From contig NZ_JAVXZY010000001.1 of the NCBI RefSeq assembly GCF_032337115.1, positions 620,001-684,000 on the forward strand: 64,000 nucleotides of DNA. Reading direction: 5' to 3'. Below are positions 45,162 through 53,646 of this stretch, piece after piece. Numbering within the stretch: the stretch's first letter is position 1; every line of letters begins with the position of its first letter. The notes under the pieces are model-generated. The model had not been told where the DNA came from and did no database searches. It worked only from the letters and a program-made list of their open reading frames with translations. The DNA comes from Roseateles_C aquae (GTDB taxonomy: Bacteria > Pseudomonadota > Gammaproteobacteria > Burkholderiales > Burkholderiaceae_C). The position numbers were made by a program, and so were the translations under genes.

Positions 45162-46469
45162 ATGAGCACCCGCACCCGCCAAACAAACAGCCACAGCCTG
45201 CGGACCGCAGCCAAGGCCCCGGCGGCCGAGCGTGACGGGCCTCGCGCCGCCGGGCAGCTCGCGTCGTCCGCCAGCCCGCGCCAGTCGCAGCAAGGCGTCC
45301 AGCTGGCGCAGCTGCAGCGCCGCGAGCCAGCGTCGGCCCGGGCGGGCTTGCCCGCCGAGCTGCGCAGCGGCATCGAATCGCTGTCCGGCGTCGATATGTC
45401 GGGCGTTCGCGTGCACCGCAACTCGAACAAACCGGCGGCGCTGCAGGCCCATGCCTATGCGCAGGGCCAGGACATCCACCTCGCCCCCGGTCAGGAGCAG
45501 CACCTGCCCCATGAGGCCTGGCACCTGGTGCAGCAGGCCCAGGGGCGTGTGAAGCCGACGCTGCGGATGCAGGGCGGCGTGGCCGTCAACGACACACCCG
45601 CACTCGAACGCGAGGCCGACCTGATGGGCGCACGGGCCTTGAAGAATGTCGGCACAGCGCCCGTCAGCCAGCGCCGCAGCAGCGTCAATGCTAGCGCCCC
45701 ATTGCAGCGCGTCGGCCGCGGCGGCCACATCGCCATCGGCGCTGCCTTTGGCAGCGTCATTCCGGTGCTGGGCACCGCGCTGGGCGCCTATATCGGCAAT
45801 CGCATCTACAACAAGAAGCAGCGCCGGCCGGCGCGCGGCCAGCGTGGCGGCACTGCGGTCGGCGCCGCGGCACCGCACCTGCCGGCCTTCCAGTTGTTTA
45901 TTCAGGCCGTCAGAACCGACATCCAGGCGGGTAACTTCCAGGCCGCCGCCGATGCGATGTCGACCCGGCGCACCGCGCTGCTCAACAACCTCGGCCTGCA
46001 TCTGGATCTGTCCCTGCTCGCCGGACCGGCCGATAAGATGGTCTCGACCATCGCCACGAAGAATATGTACTTCCCAGGCACGCAGCGCATCGCCATCACG
46101 CTGCCGGCCACCAAATTCCCTGCATTGACCACCTTCTGGGCCGACGATCCGGCCCGTTCGCGCCAGGTGCTCTTCATGGCGCTGGAGGAGTTCATGCATG
46201 CCTACCAGCACCTCAGCGACAGCTTCTTCTCGCCAGACACCAGCGAATACAAGAGCACCGATAGAGCCCACAACGCCGCCGCACAGGCCGGAGCCGCCGG
46301 CTATGACTACGACGAAATCGATGTGATGGCCGCCTATCAGGACTGGGGCGAGGACGTGCAGGCGCTCGACTATGTCAATCGCTACCCAGAGCGCCAGCAT
46401 TTCCAGCAGTGGCGCCAGGACCGCCAGACGCCGGGCTATCGCTTCAAGGACAAGCTGGCGCTGAACTGA
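45162..46469 (+). CDS. eCIS cargo candidate: DUF4157 plus metallopeptidase-like C-terminus
   Basis: 435 residues; ATG 45162 follows AGGAG, and a TTG two codons earlier is less likely. SPRQSQQGVQLAQLQ at 39-53; DUF4157 about 62-158 with HEAWHLVQQAQG at 117-128. A Gly-zipper hydrophobic segment (189-216, IAIGAAFGSVIPVLGTALGA) could insert in a membrane. Near the end LFMALEEFMHAYQH (E342, E343, H346) looks like a zinc-peptidase helix HExxH whose first His is Glu, with YDEIDVMAAYQ after it as a possible third-ligand segment. Last gene of the cargo run. Enzyme activity is uncertain given the missing His. Confidence 0.72.
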   Translation: MSTRTRQTNSHSLRTAAKAPAAERDGPRAAGQLASSASPRQSQQGVQLAQLQRREPASARAGLPAELRSGIESLSGVDMSGVRVHRNSNKPAALQAHAYAQGQDIHLAPGQEQHLPHEAWHLVQQAQGRVKPTLRMQGGVAVNDTPALEREADLMGARALKNVGTAPVSQRRSSVNASAPLQRVGRGGHIAIGAAFGSVIPVLGTALGAYIGNRIYNKKQRRPARGQRGGTAVGAAAPHLPAFQLFIQAVRTDIQAGNFQAAADAMSTRRTALLNNLGLHLDLSLLAGPADKMVSTIATKNMYFPGTQRIAITLPATKFPALTTFWADDPARSRQVLFMALEEFMHAYQHLSDSFFSPDTSEYKSTDRAHNAAAQAGAAGYDYDEIDVMAAYQDWGEDVQALDYVNRYPERQHFQQWRQDRQTPGYRFKDKLALN

Positions 46470-46511
46470 AGTTCGAAGGCAGCGCAGTGCTCACGCCGCG
46501 CCGCATCCGAC

Positions 46512-46700
46512 TCAGCCGCGCACCTCGACGCCCGCCGCCTTGCCGGCGCAGCACGCGTTCGAGCTCACGACCTGCAGAGACGACAAACCGACGCTGGCCT
46601 TGGCGACATCAAGCACCGTGGACATCTGTGTCGGCATGCCGGCGAATATCCGATAGCGAAGGGGCGTCGCGCTGGCGCTGAAGAGATGCCCAAGCTCGAT
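46512..46700 (-). pseudogene. Remnant of a second lipase gene (C-terminal IPT-like part only)
   Basis: The minus-strand frame ending at 46512 reads HLFSASATPLRYRI, then GLSSLQVVSSNA and ends GVEVRG. This aligns end to end with the last residues of the intact lipase (HLVFSGGTTPIPYRI, GVQSLQVVTSSP, DFEVRFL), and the DNA also aligns by eye through to the shared CTGAA. The catalytic lipase part is absent. With the cupin remnant next to it, it marks a decayed duplicate of the cupin-lipase pair. Confidence 0.7.
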
Positions 46701-46756
46701 CGCATCGGGACGCGCATCAAGCTGCCACGCGCCACTCAACAAGGAGTCAGACCCAT

Positions 46757-47059
46757 AGCACAAGGGTCAGCAAGAGCCTGTTGGCCTTTTTTTTTGGCGA
46801 CGCCGGCATGTGCCAGCCCGGCGGCAAGCAGCGTCATCTGCCCTTCGCTCAAGGGAGAAGCCGGGTACCCGACAGCTCCGGCCGCACTCGCCCGAACAGG
46901 CACTGCAGGCAGAGTTCGCCAGCCAGCATGTGTTCGTGCAGGCACTGGCCCGGCCCCAGCAGCAGATGCAGAAGCTACAAATGCTCGGCCTTGTTCAGGC
47001 GGGTGATTTGAAGCTCGGGCTTGAATTCGACCGAGCCTCAGCGCCATCACTCGGCTGAG
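46757..47059 (-). pseudogene. Decayed copy of the cupin gene
   Basis: The DNA aligns with the intact cupin gene (49397-49726), for example GCAAGCAGCGTCATCTGCCC against GCCAGCAGCGTCATCTGCCC, and the minus strand still reads LSEGQMTLLAAGLAHAGVA against LSAGQMTLLAAGQAHAVVA. Elsewhere frames are broken, the N-terminus is shortened, and a run of nine T (46787-46795), odd in this GC-rich DNA, lies inside. The gap 46470-47236 holds only this and the lipase remnant. Confidence 0.7.
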
Positions 47060-47236
47060 ATCCAGCCTTGCCTGGGCGGATGGCCGGCGCTATCGCCGTG
47101 CTTGAGCCAAGCGCAGCGCGGGTGCACCCTAGCGCCGCTGTGGTGTGGCCTTGCTACAGTCGCGCAGGCCTGTGGCGAAAGCCTGCACCGTCAGCGCCGC
47201 GGCCATCACATCGAGATCGAAACGAGAGGAGCAAAC

Positions 47237-47674
47237 ATGCAGACCCCACAGTTGCACAAGCCGACCGGCGCCTTTGTTGGCGCTTCATGGGCGGCAATGA
47301 TTGCCGGCGCCGGTGCCTATCTGGTCGGGCTCTGGAATGCGGAGATGCAGCTGAACGAGAAGGGCTATTACTTCACGCTGCTGATGTACGGGCTGTTCTC
47401 GGCCGTGTCGCTGCAAAAGTCGGTACGCGACCGGCTGGAAGGCATCAGGGTCACGGGCCTCTATTTCGGTCTGTGCTGGGTCTCGCTTGGCGTGGCGCTG
47501 CTGCTGCTCGGTGTCGGGCTCTGGAACGCCACGCTGAGTGCCAGCGAAAAGGGCTTCTACGCGATGTCCTTCCTGCTCAGCCTGTTTGCCGCCGTCGCCG
47601 TGCAGAAGAACGTTCGCGATATCGCCCTGTTCGAGCCGGCAGCGCCGGTGAACGAGGGCACCAGCGAAGGCTAG
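47237..47674 (+). CDS. yiaA: YiaA/YiaB-family inner membrane protein
   Basis: 145 residues after a GAGAGGAG site. Four hydrophobic helices are arranged as two repeats, each with a helix, a short loop (LWNAEMQLNEKGYYF; LWNATLSASEKGFYA), a second helix and VQKNVRD or LQKSVRDR. This duplicated half-structure is the YiaA/YiaB signature. Inner-membrane location; function unknown, with stress links reported for the E. coli relatives. Stand-alone gene facing the lipase. Confidence 0.88.
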   Translation: MQTPQLHKPTGAFVGASWAAMIAGAGAYLVGLWNAEMQLNEKGYYFTLLMYGLFSAVSLQKSVRDRLEGIRVTGLYFGLCWVSLGVALLLLGVGLWNATLSASEKGFYAMSFLLSLFAAVAVQKNVRDIALFEPAAPVNEGTSEG

Positions 47675-47696
47675 TGCCCTGTCAAGAAAGGTCTGC

Positions 47697-49175
47697 CTAC
47701 AAGAAGCGCACCTCAAAGTCCACCGCATTGCTGGTGTAGAAAGGGCTGGACGTCACCACCTGCAGCGACTGCACGCCGGCACTGGCCTGGTCGACATAGA
47801 ACACCGCGGTGAGCTGGTTTGGCGTAGCGGCCGTGATGCGGTAGGGAATCGGCGTTGTGCCGCCGCTGAACACCAGGTGGTTGCTGTACAGCCCGCTGGC
47901 AAAGCCGCTGCCCAGAATCTGCACGGTCACACCGGCCGGGTTACCCCGGTAGGCCGAAGTCGGGCTGATATCGGATATCTGCGGTGGCGCTGCCGGCGCA
48001 TCGCTGCCACCCCGCACAACGATGCTGGGGTCCATCAGCTGCGTCAGCCCGAGGTAGACCGGATAGCTGCTGGAATGCTGATAGCCCGCCTGCGCCGCAA
48101 AGGCTTCAAGATAGTCCGCCAGGCCGCTGACCAGGCTCTCAAAGCTCAGGCTGCTGCCGATGAAACTGCCGGCGAAGGTTTCTGATGGCAGCTGTGTATA
48201 GCCTTGCGGGCTGAGCATGCTGGCCAGCGGCTGCAGCACCAAGGGCTGGAAATACTTCCACTCTTCAGCGGCCGTCGCTGACAGATTGCCAAAGTCGATC
48301 ACGTCGACACTGTTGTTTGGCGTCGCATAGAGCGCGAACAAGGGGCCCGCCAGGCCACCGCTGGCGATGTTCTGCCCTGCGCTGAACAGTGGCGCCGCAT
48401 CCAGCGAACAAGCGACGTTGTCGAGATTGCTGGCCAGGCTGGTGTCCCAGCCCGGGAAGGACCCTGCCGCGGCGGCCTGCTGAAAGACCGCGCCCGCATT
48501 CGCAGCAAACAAGGCATTGCCCGCAGTCGGCGCGGCAAAGCTGACGCAGCTGACGGTCGACGCGCCGGAAGCATCCCAGGCGCTTTGGTTTTCCAGCAGG
48601 TACAGCGCCAGCGTGCTGGCCAAGACGCCGCCCAGGCTGTGCCCGGTCACGCACAGATTGATCGGCTTGCCCTGCGGCGCACGCTCGGCCAGGAATGACA
48701 GCAGCTGACCATGGACCGGATCTGTCATATTCGGCCCGAGCAGCACCTGCAGATCGATGCTGGTCGACTCCGAGATCGCCGCGCCAGCCTGGCACTTCGA
48801 CACCGCGCCGGGCACCGGCCAGGGCATGGTGTCGATCACCTCGAAGTCCTCCAGAAACCAATCGACTTGTGAGACGAAATTCGTGCCGCGCACGGCGATG
48901 GCATAGTCGGCGCTGCTGCCGTTCTGCAGCACATACACCATGTTGTCCTGGTACTTCGCGCCGGGCACGGTGAAGGCAATTGGCCCCCAAACCACCGACC
49001 AGGTCGACAGATCGACCGGGCTGCCGATCGACTGCAAGGCGGCGTTGATATTGCTGAGGATGATGGCCTCAGGGTTCGGCGTCGTGATCCGCTCGCCGGT
49101 GTACGCGAGGTAGGCGAAGCAGAGCATCTGCTGGCGCACGCTGAGGTTGGTGATGGTGGTGTCGACGGTGGACAT
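47697..49175 (-). CDS. Class 3 lipase-like hydrolase with C-terminal IPT/TIG domain
   Basis: 492 residues from ATG 49175, after GGAGAGAACC. The nucleophile elbow is CVTGHSLGGVLAS; the fold of a fungal-type class 3 lipase is supported by AIAVRGTNFVSQVDWFLEDF before it and CVSFAAPTAGNALF after it. Residues about 395-492 are an IPT/TIG beta-sandwich (ISPTSAYRGNPAGVTVQILG to VDFEVRFL). No signal peptide, so export would need a non-classical route. It probably hydrolyses a lipid or polyester. A decayed copy of its end lies at 46512. Confidence 0.85.
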   Translation of the reverse strand: MSTVDTTITNLSVRQQMLCFAYLAYTGERITTPNPEAIILSNINAALQSIGSPVDLSTWSVVWGPIAFTVPGAKYQDNMVYVLQNGSSADYAIAVRGTNFVSQVDWFLEDFEVIDTMPWPVPGAVSKCQAGAAISESTSIDLQVLLGPNMTDPVHGQLLSFLAERAPQGKPINLCVTGHSLGGVLASTLALYLLENQSAWDASGASTVSCVSFAAPTAGNALFAANAGAVFQQAAAAGSFPGWDTSLASNLDNVACSLDAAPLFSAGQNIASGGLAGPLFALYATPNNSVDVIDFGNLSATAAEEWKYFQPLVLQPLASMLSPQGYTQLPSETFAGSFIGSSLSFESLVSGLADYLEAFAAQAGYQHSSSYPVYLGLTQLMDPSIVVRGGSDAPAAPPQISDISPTSAYRGNPAGVTVQILGSGFASGLYSNHLVFSGGTTPIPYRITAATPNQLTAVFYVDQASAGVQSLQVVTSSPFYTSNAVDFEVRFL

Positions 49176-49396
49176 GGTTCTCTCCCTGCGCAAAAGGCGC
49201 CGGCGCACGTGGCGGGCATGCAGGGCGCAACAGCCGGCGTGGTCGAGCCCTGTTCATCGGTGCGCTTGAATGACGATCCAGCGTCGATGCTGCAAGGAAT
49301 GTGCAGTGCGCCCAGGGGCAGGTCAATCTCAGTTCGGCCAGCAGGGTCTTAGCCCAAGCAAGCCATTCACCCTGCTAGTTATCCGTAGCCACCGAG

Positions 49397-49726
49397 TCAA
49401 CCTGTCACCACCAGAGTCAGCAACAAACTGCTGTCCATTTCGGCCACCACCGCATGCGCCTGCCCGGCGGCCAGCAGCGTCATCTGCCCGGCACTCAGTG
49501 GCAGCTGCGTGCCCGGCATCTCCAGCCGCACACGGCCGGCCAGGCAGTGCAGACAGAGTTCACCGGCAAGCTTGTGTTCATGCAGAGACTGGCCGGCGCC
49601 CAAGAGCAGGTGCAGCAGCTGCAGCTGCTCGGCCTTGATCAGGCTGGTGCTTTGACCCTCGGGGTTGAATTCGGCCAAGGCCTGAAGGTCGATCAGCTGG
49701 CCAGGGCTGGCGTGTTGCAGTGCCAT
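49397..49726 (-). CDS. Small cupin-fold protein
   Basis: 109 residues from ATG 49726, after GGGAGACGC. It has the single-domain cupin pattern: HLLLGAGQSLHEHKLAGELC (His pair) and GQMTLLAAGQAHAVVAEMDS (His of motif 2), with LHCLAGRVRLEM between. Such proteins bind a metal or sense small ligands; no substrate can be assigned. It precedes the lipase on the same strand by 221 bases. A degraded copy lies at 46757-47059. Confidence 0.8.
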   Translation of the reverse strand: MALQHASPGQLIDLQALAEFNPEGQSTSLIKAEQLQLLHLLLGAGQSLHEHKLAGELCLHCLAGRVRLEMPGTQLPLSAGQMTLLAAGQAHAVVAEMDSSLLLTLVVTG

Positions 49727-49913
49727 GAGCGTCTCCCGCTGCACGATACCGGCCGGGGCGGACGGCGAACGTGCCGGCCTCATTGTGATCCGAACGAAGG
49801 CGCATCAGCCTGATCGGCAACTGATACGGGAAATCAGCATTTGACCGATAGCCCTCGCCGACCCGGCTGCACACACTAAGGCCTGGAAGGCGCGCTTGCG
49901 CCGGGAGCGTTGG

Positions 49914-50831
49914 ATGCTGACGACGGATTTGGCTTCAAGACTTGAGTGCATGCGCGGCGGGCGTCTGCTGCGCCATGCCGGCAGTGGCTGGCTGATGGCC
50001 GCTGCCCTGCTCACGGGCTGCAGCCATCTGCCGCCGGCGCCTCCTGCACCCTCAACGCCAGCTGCGGCGCCACTGTCCGCTACCGAGGCTGTCGTCGATG
50101 CGCCCGGCGAAGGCCTGGGCGGCTCGGCAGTTCGGCTGCCGGGCTGGGCCGAGCGCATTCAGCATCTGGCGCTGCAGGAATGGGCCTTGTGGGGGCGCGT
50201 GCGCTGGCAGTTGCCGGCCGACAGGCTGGAGCGTCCGCGTGGCGCCGAGGCCCCCACCGAAGCGGATGCAGCCTTCACCAGCCGCGTGCTGCAGTACTGG
50301 AGCAGTGCCGTGGGCAGCGAGCTGACAGAGTCCAAGCTGCTGTTTCCCGACGGTTCTCTGCAGGCCTGGTCGGCGGCCTTCATCACGCATCTGGCCCGCG
50401 GCGCCGGCCTGGGGGCGGATTCATTTCCGTCCGGCCGCACGCATTGGGGTTACATCCGCGCCAGCCTGGAGCAGCCGCGGCGCAGCGGCTTTGCGGCCCT
50501 TGACGCGAGCCAGACGGCCCCTCAGCTGGCCGATGTCATCTGCGCCCCGCGCGAGGTCTCGGTCAGCCAGTTCAAACAGTTTGCCCAACTCGGCAAGCTG
50601 AGCCGGCAGGAGCGCGAACGGGCCTGGCCCTTCCACTGCGACCTCGTTGTGGCAATCAGTCCCACTGCGCTGGGCGCCATCGGCGGCAATGTGCAGGAAC
50701 GCGTGGTCTGGACCGACACCCCGCTGGATGCCCAGGGTCGCCTGCTGCCGCTGCCGCAACGCCCCTGGCTGCTGATCCTGCGCCGCGCCGAGAGCGGCAA
50801 CGGTGCTGGCCGCAGACAGGGTCAGCCATGA
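49914..50831 (+). CDS. DUF2272-containing lipoprotein
   Basis: 305 residues from ATG 49914, seven bases after GGGAG. A lipoprotein signal runs to LLTGCSH. The DUF2272 domain is seen in PWSAAF-type QAWSAAFITHLARGAGLGAD, FPSGRTHWGYI and PQLADVICAPR, a NlpC/CHAP-like amidase fold. The usual catalytic Cys is not evident in those blocks, so activity is unclear. It is ATGA-coupled with the next gene. Confidence 0.8.
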   Translation: MLTTDLASRLECMRGGRLLRHAGSGWLMAAALLTGCSHLPPAPPAPSTPAAAPLSATEAVVDAPGEGLGGSAVRLPGWAERIQHLALQEWALWGRVRWQLPADRLERPRGAEAPTEADAAFTSRVLQYWSSAVGSELTESKLLFPDGSLQAWSAAFITHLARGAGLGADSFPSGRTHWGYIRASLEQPRRSGFAALDASQTAPQLADVICAPREVSVSQFKQFAQLGKLSRQERERAWPFHCDLVVAISPTALGAIGGNVQERVVWTDTPLDAQGRLLPLPQRPWLLILRRAESGNGAGRRQGQP

Positions 50832-51442
50832 AAGCTCTCGAGCGCCCCGCCACCGAAGCGTCAGCCGATGAACCGGGCTGGCGTGCGCACTGGCGCAGCA
50901 TCGTCACGATTGCCTCGGGCATCAGCGTCATCGTTGGCGTATTTGTCTCGGTGGGCCACTTCCGCGATTTCGTCGAGAACTCGATCCGCGGCGATATGTC
51001 CAAGCGGCTGGCCGCGCTGCAGCAGGTCAAGGAGTTCCTCGCCGAGGACGCGCGCATCGCGCGCTGTGCCGATCGCTTCCTCAGCACGCGCTGGCCGACG
51101 CTGCAAACCGAGCTGCCGTCGCGTGTGCAGGCTCGCAACGGTCGCTCCGTGTACCTGAGCGAGGAGATGAGTGACTACGCCGCGGTGCACTACCACTACG
51201 AACAGCTGGGAGCGCTGGTCAAGCTGCGCTATATCGAGTTTCCGCTGGTCTTCGAGATCATCGCCTTCCCTGACGAGTACATGGAAGCCACGGCCAGCGC
51301 GCAGGCAGCGTTGGCGGCCAGCTGGTATGGCCCGAACAAGCCGCTGAAGGACTTTGGCGCCAACATCCGCTGGTTGCAGCGCTGCTACCAGCACAGCCGC
51401 AAGCTGCCGCACGGGCAGACGCCGGCATGCCCGACCGAATGA
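50828..51442 (+). CDS. Single-pass membrane protein, unknown
   Basis: 204 residues overlapping the DUF2272 gene by four bases. One transmembrane helix (about 26-46, IVTIASGISVIVGVFVSVGH) is followed by a soluble domain of about 150 residues, mostly helical, with KRLAALQQVKEFLAED and a Tyr/His-rich part (YAAVHYHYEQLGALVKLRYI). I do not recognise a family. Coupling suggests it works with the lipoprotein at the envelope. Confidence 0.65.
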   Translation: MKALERPATEASADEPGWRAHWRSIVTIASGISVIVGVFVSVGHFRDFVENSIRGDMSKRLAALQQVKEFLAEDARIARCADRFLSTRWPTLQTELPSRVQARNGRSVYLSEEMSDYAAVHYHYEQLGALVKLRYIEFPLVFEIIAFPDEYMEATASAQAALAASWYGPNKPLKDFGANIRWLQRCYQHSRKLPHGQTPACPTE

Positions 51443-51599
51443 AGCCCGGCCGAGTGAAGCCCGGCCGGGCCGCGCTGTACCCCTCCCGGCACTGACACAG
51501 CGCTGATACAGCCCGCCCGCCTTGTGCCTTGGCCCGCGGCCGCCGCAGCCCTAGCCTTGCAGCCTGTGTTCTCACTCGCTTCAAGCAAGCCCCGCTGCC

Positions 51600-52187
51600 A
51601 TGACCGACCTGCTGCCGCTGATGACCTACTGCCTGGTGATGTCCGGCACGCCCGGGCCGAACAATGTGATGCTGACGACGGCGGGCGCCAACTTTGGTTA
51701 CCGCGGCGCCTTGCCACAGATCCTCGGCATCGTCGTTGGCGGCTTCCTGCTGACGCTGGCCTGCTGCCTGGGGCTGGGCACGCTGTTCCTCGCCTACCCG
51801 TTGGCGCAGCAGGTGCTGCGCGTCGGTGGTGCGCTCTACCTGGTCTGGCTGGCCTGGAAGCTCACCGGTGCGCGCATTTCCGAAGCCGGCGCGCTCGATC
51901 GGGCGCCAGGATTCGTTCACGGCGCGCTGTTCCAGCTCGTCAACCCCAAGAGCTGGCTGAAGGCAATCACACTGGCCTCGGTGTTCATGCCGGCCTGGCT
52001 CTCGCCCTGGCCGGCCGCCCTGCTGGTGGCCACCTTGGGCGCCCTGGTCGGCTTTCCAGCGATCTCCATGTGGGCCTTGTTCGGCATGGCGATTCGCCGG
52101 GTGCTGACCCGACCCAGGGCCCAGCGCCTCTTCAACCTCGCCATGGGCGGCACGCTGGTGGTGCTGGCGCTGCTGATCCTGCGCTAA
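51600..52187 (+). CDS. LysE/RhtB-family amino acid exporter
   Basis: 195 residues with six hydrophobic helices. The N-terminal SGTPGPNNVMLTTAGANFGY is the LysE/RhtB signature, and FQLVNPKSWLKAI is the conserved middle loop. It exports an amino acid or analogue across the inner membrane. A MocR-type regulator gene starts nine bases after its stop on the same strand, so regulator and exporter probably form one unit. Substrate unknown. Confidence 0.9.
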   Translation: MTDLLPLMTYCLVMSGTPGPNNVMLTTAGANFGYRGALPQILGIVVGGFLLTLACCLGLGTLFLAYPLAQQVLRVGGALYLVWLAWKLTGARISEAGALDRAPGFVHGALFQLVNPKSWLKAITLASVFMPAWLSPWPAALLVATLGALVGFPAISMWALFGMAIRRVLTRPRAQRLFNLAMGGTLVVLALLILR

Positions 52188-52196
52188 GCTGCCTAC

Positions 52197-53627
52197 GTGA
52201 TTGCCATCGACCGCCACTCCCCCACCCCGCTGGCCGACCAGATCGAGGCCGGCCTGGCCGGGCTGATCGAGCGCCGCCAGCTGCCGCCCGGTGCCCGGCT
52301 GCCTTCGATACGGGCGCTGGCCACGCAGCTGGCGGTCAGCCCCAATACCGTGGTGCTGGCCTACGACAAGCTGGCCTCTTCCGGCCTGATCGATTCACGC
52401 GGTACGGCCGGTTTCTTCGTCTGCGAGCCGCGCCCGACCGAGCGTGACGAGGTGCTGCTCGAGGCCGGCGAGGAGCAGGAAGGTGTCTGGCTGGCCCAGC
52501 AGGCCAATGACCAGCGTGCCGGCGTACTGCTGGCCAGCAGCGGTGCACTGCCGCCCACCTGGCTGGAAGACGCCGTGCCGGCCGCCGCCGTGCAGCGCGG
52601 GCTGGCACGCAGCAGCGCCGGCATGGCCTCGCGCTGCCCGCCGCAAGGCCTGCCCGAGCTGCGCGAACGGATCGCCACGCTGATGCGCGCGCAGGGCATC
52701 GCCGTTGACGCCGGCCGGCTGATGACCTGCTATGGCGGCACCCATGCGATTGATCTGATCTGCCGCAGCTTTGTGCGCCCCGGCGATGCGGTGCTGGTCG
52801 AGGACCCCGGCTATTTCCTGATGTTCGACCGCCTGCGCCAGGACGGCGCCCGGCCCATCGCCGTGCGTCGCGGGCCGGACGGCCTCGACCTCGAAGCGCT
52901 CGATGCCGCCTGCCGCGAACACCGACCGCGCCTGCTCTTCCTGCAGCCTGCCCTGCACAGCCCGACCGGCTGGAGCAGCACGGCCGCCAATCTGCATCGC
53001 GTGCTGCTGCTGGCGCGCCAGCACGGCCTCCTGATCGCCGAGGATGATGTGCATGGGCATTTCCATCCCGGCCATCCGGGGCGGCTCGCGGCGCTCTCAG
53101 GGCTGGAAGGCGTCATCTACTACTCGAGCTTCTGCAAGGCGCTGAGCCCGGCGCTGCGCATGGGCTATATCGCCGCCGAGCCGGCGCTGCTGAAAACGCT
53201 GATGCGCAGCAAGATCTGCTCGGTGCTGACCAGCGCGGCGCTGAACGAATACGTGCTGCTGGAGGTGCTGATCGCCGGCCGCTGGCGCAAGCACCTGGAC
53301 CGCCTGCAGGCCCGGCTGCTGCAGGCGCGCAGCCAGTGCGCCCGCCAGCTCACCGAGGCCGGCATCCAGCTCGACCATCCCGGCGAAGGCGGCATCTTCC
53401 TCTGGGGCACGGTACCCGAGGGCGTTGATGTGCAGCTCTTGGTGCAGGATGCGATGCGCAACAAGATCCTGCTGGTGCAAGGTTCGACCTTCTCGGCCGA
53501 GCGCAAGCCCGATCCGCACATCCGCTTCAACGTCGCCTTCAGCCAGCACCACCGGCTGGGCGACTATCTGCGCGAACGGCTGCAGGCGCTGGCCGGCGCT
53601 CAGGCAACGCTGGCCGCGCTGCGCTGA
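52197..53627 (+). CDS. MocR/PdxR-type regulator (GntR wHTH plus aminotransferase-like domain)
   Basis: 476 residues from GTG 52197. The GntR winged helix is at 5-75 (PLADQIEAGLAGLIERRQLP, LPSIRALATQLAVSPNTVVL). An aminotransferase class I-like domain follows, with PLP lysine in SSFCKALSPALRMGYI. Such proteins use PLP and an amino acid ligand as signals and do not transaminate. Overlap in position with the LysE gene suggests it controls that exporter. Confidence 0.88.
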   Translation: MIAIDRHSPTPLADQIEAGLAGLIERRQLPPGARLPSIRALATQLAVSPNTVVLAYDKLASSGLIDSRGTAGFFVCEPRPTERDEVLLEAGEEQEGVWLAQQANDQRAGVLLASSGALPPTWLEDAVPAAAVQRGLARSSAGMASRCPPQGLPELRERIATLMRAQGIAVDAGRLMTCYGGTHAIDLICRSFVRPGDAVLVEDPGYFLMFDRLRQDGARPIAVRRGPDGLDLEALDAACREHRPRLLFLQPALHSPTGWSSTAANLHRVLLLARQHGLLIAEDDVHGHFHPGHPGRLAALSGLEGVIYYSSFCKALSPALRMGYIAAEPALLKTLMRSKICSVLTSAALNEYVLLEVLIAGRWRKHLDRLQARLLQARSQCARQLTEAGIQLDHPGEGGIFLWGTVPEGVDVQLLVQDAMRNKILLVQGSTFSAERKPDPHIRFNVAFSQHHRLGDYLRERLQALAGAQATLAALR

Positions 53628-53646
53628 GTTCGGGGAGGCTGCGGTC

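Noticed and set aside
46781..46800. Run of nine T as a phase-variation switch
   Set aside because: It lies within a pseudogene with other frame breaks, so slippage would not restore a product.
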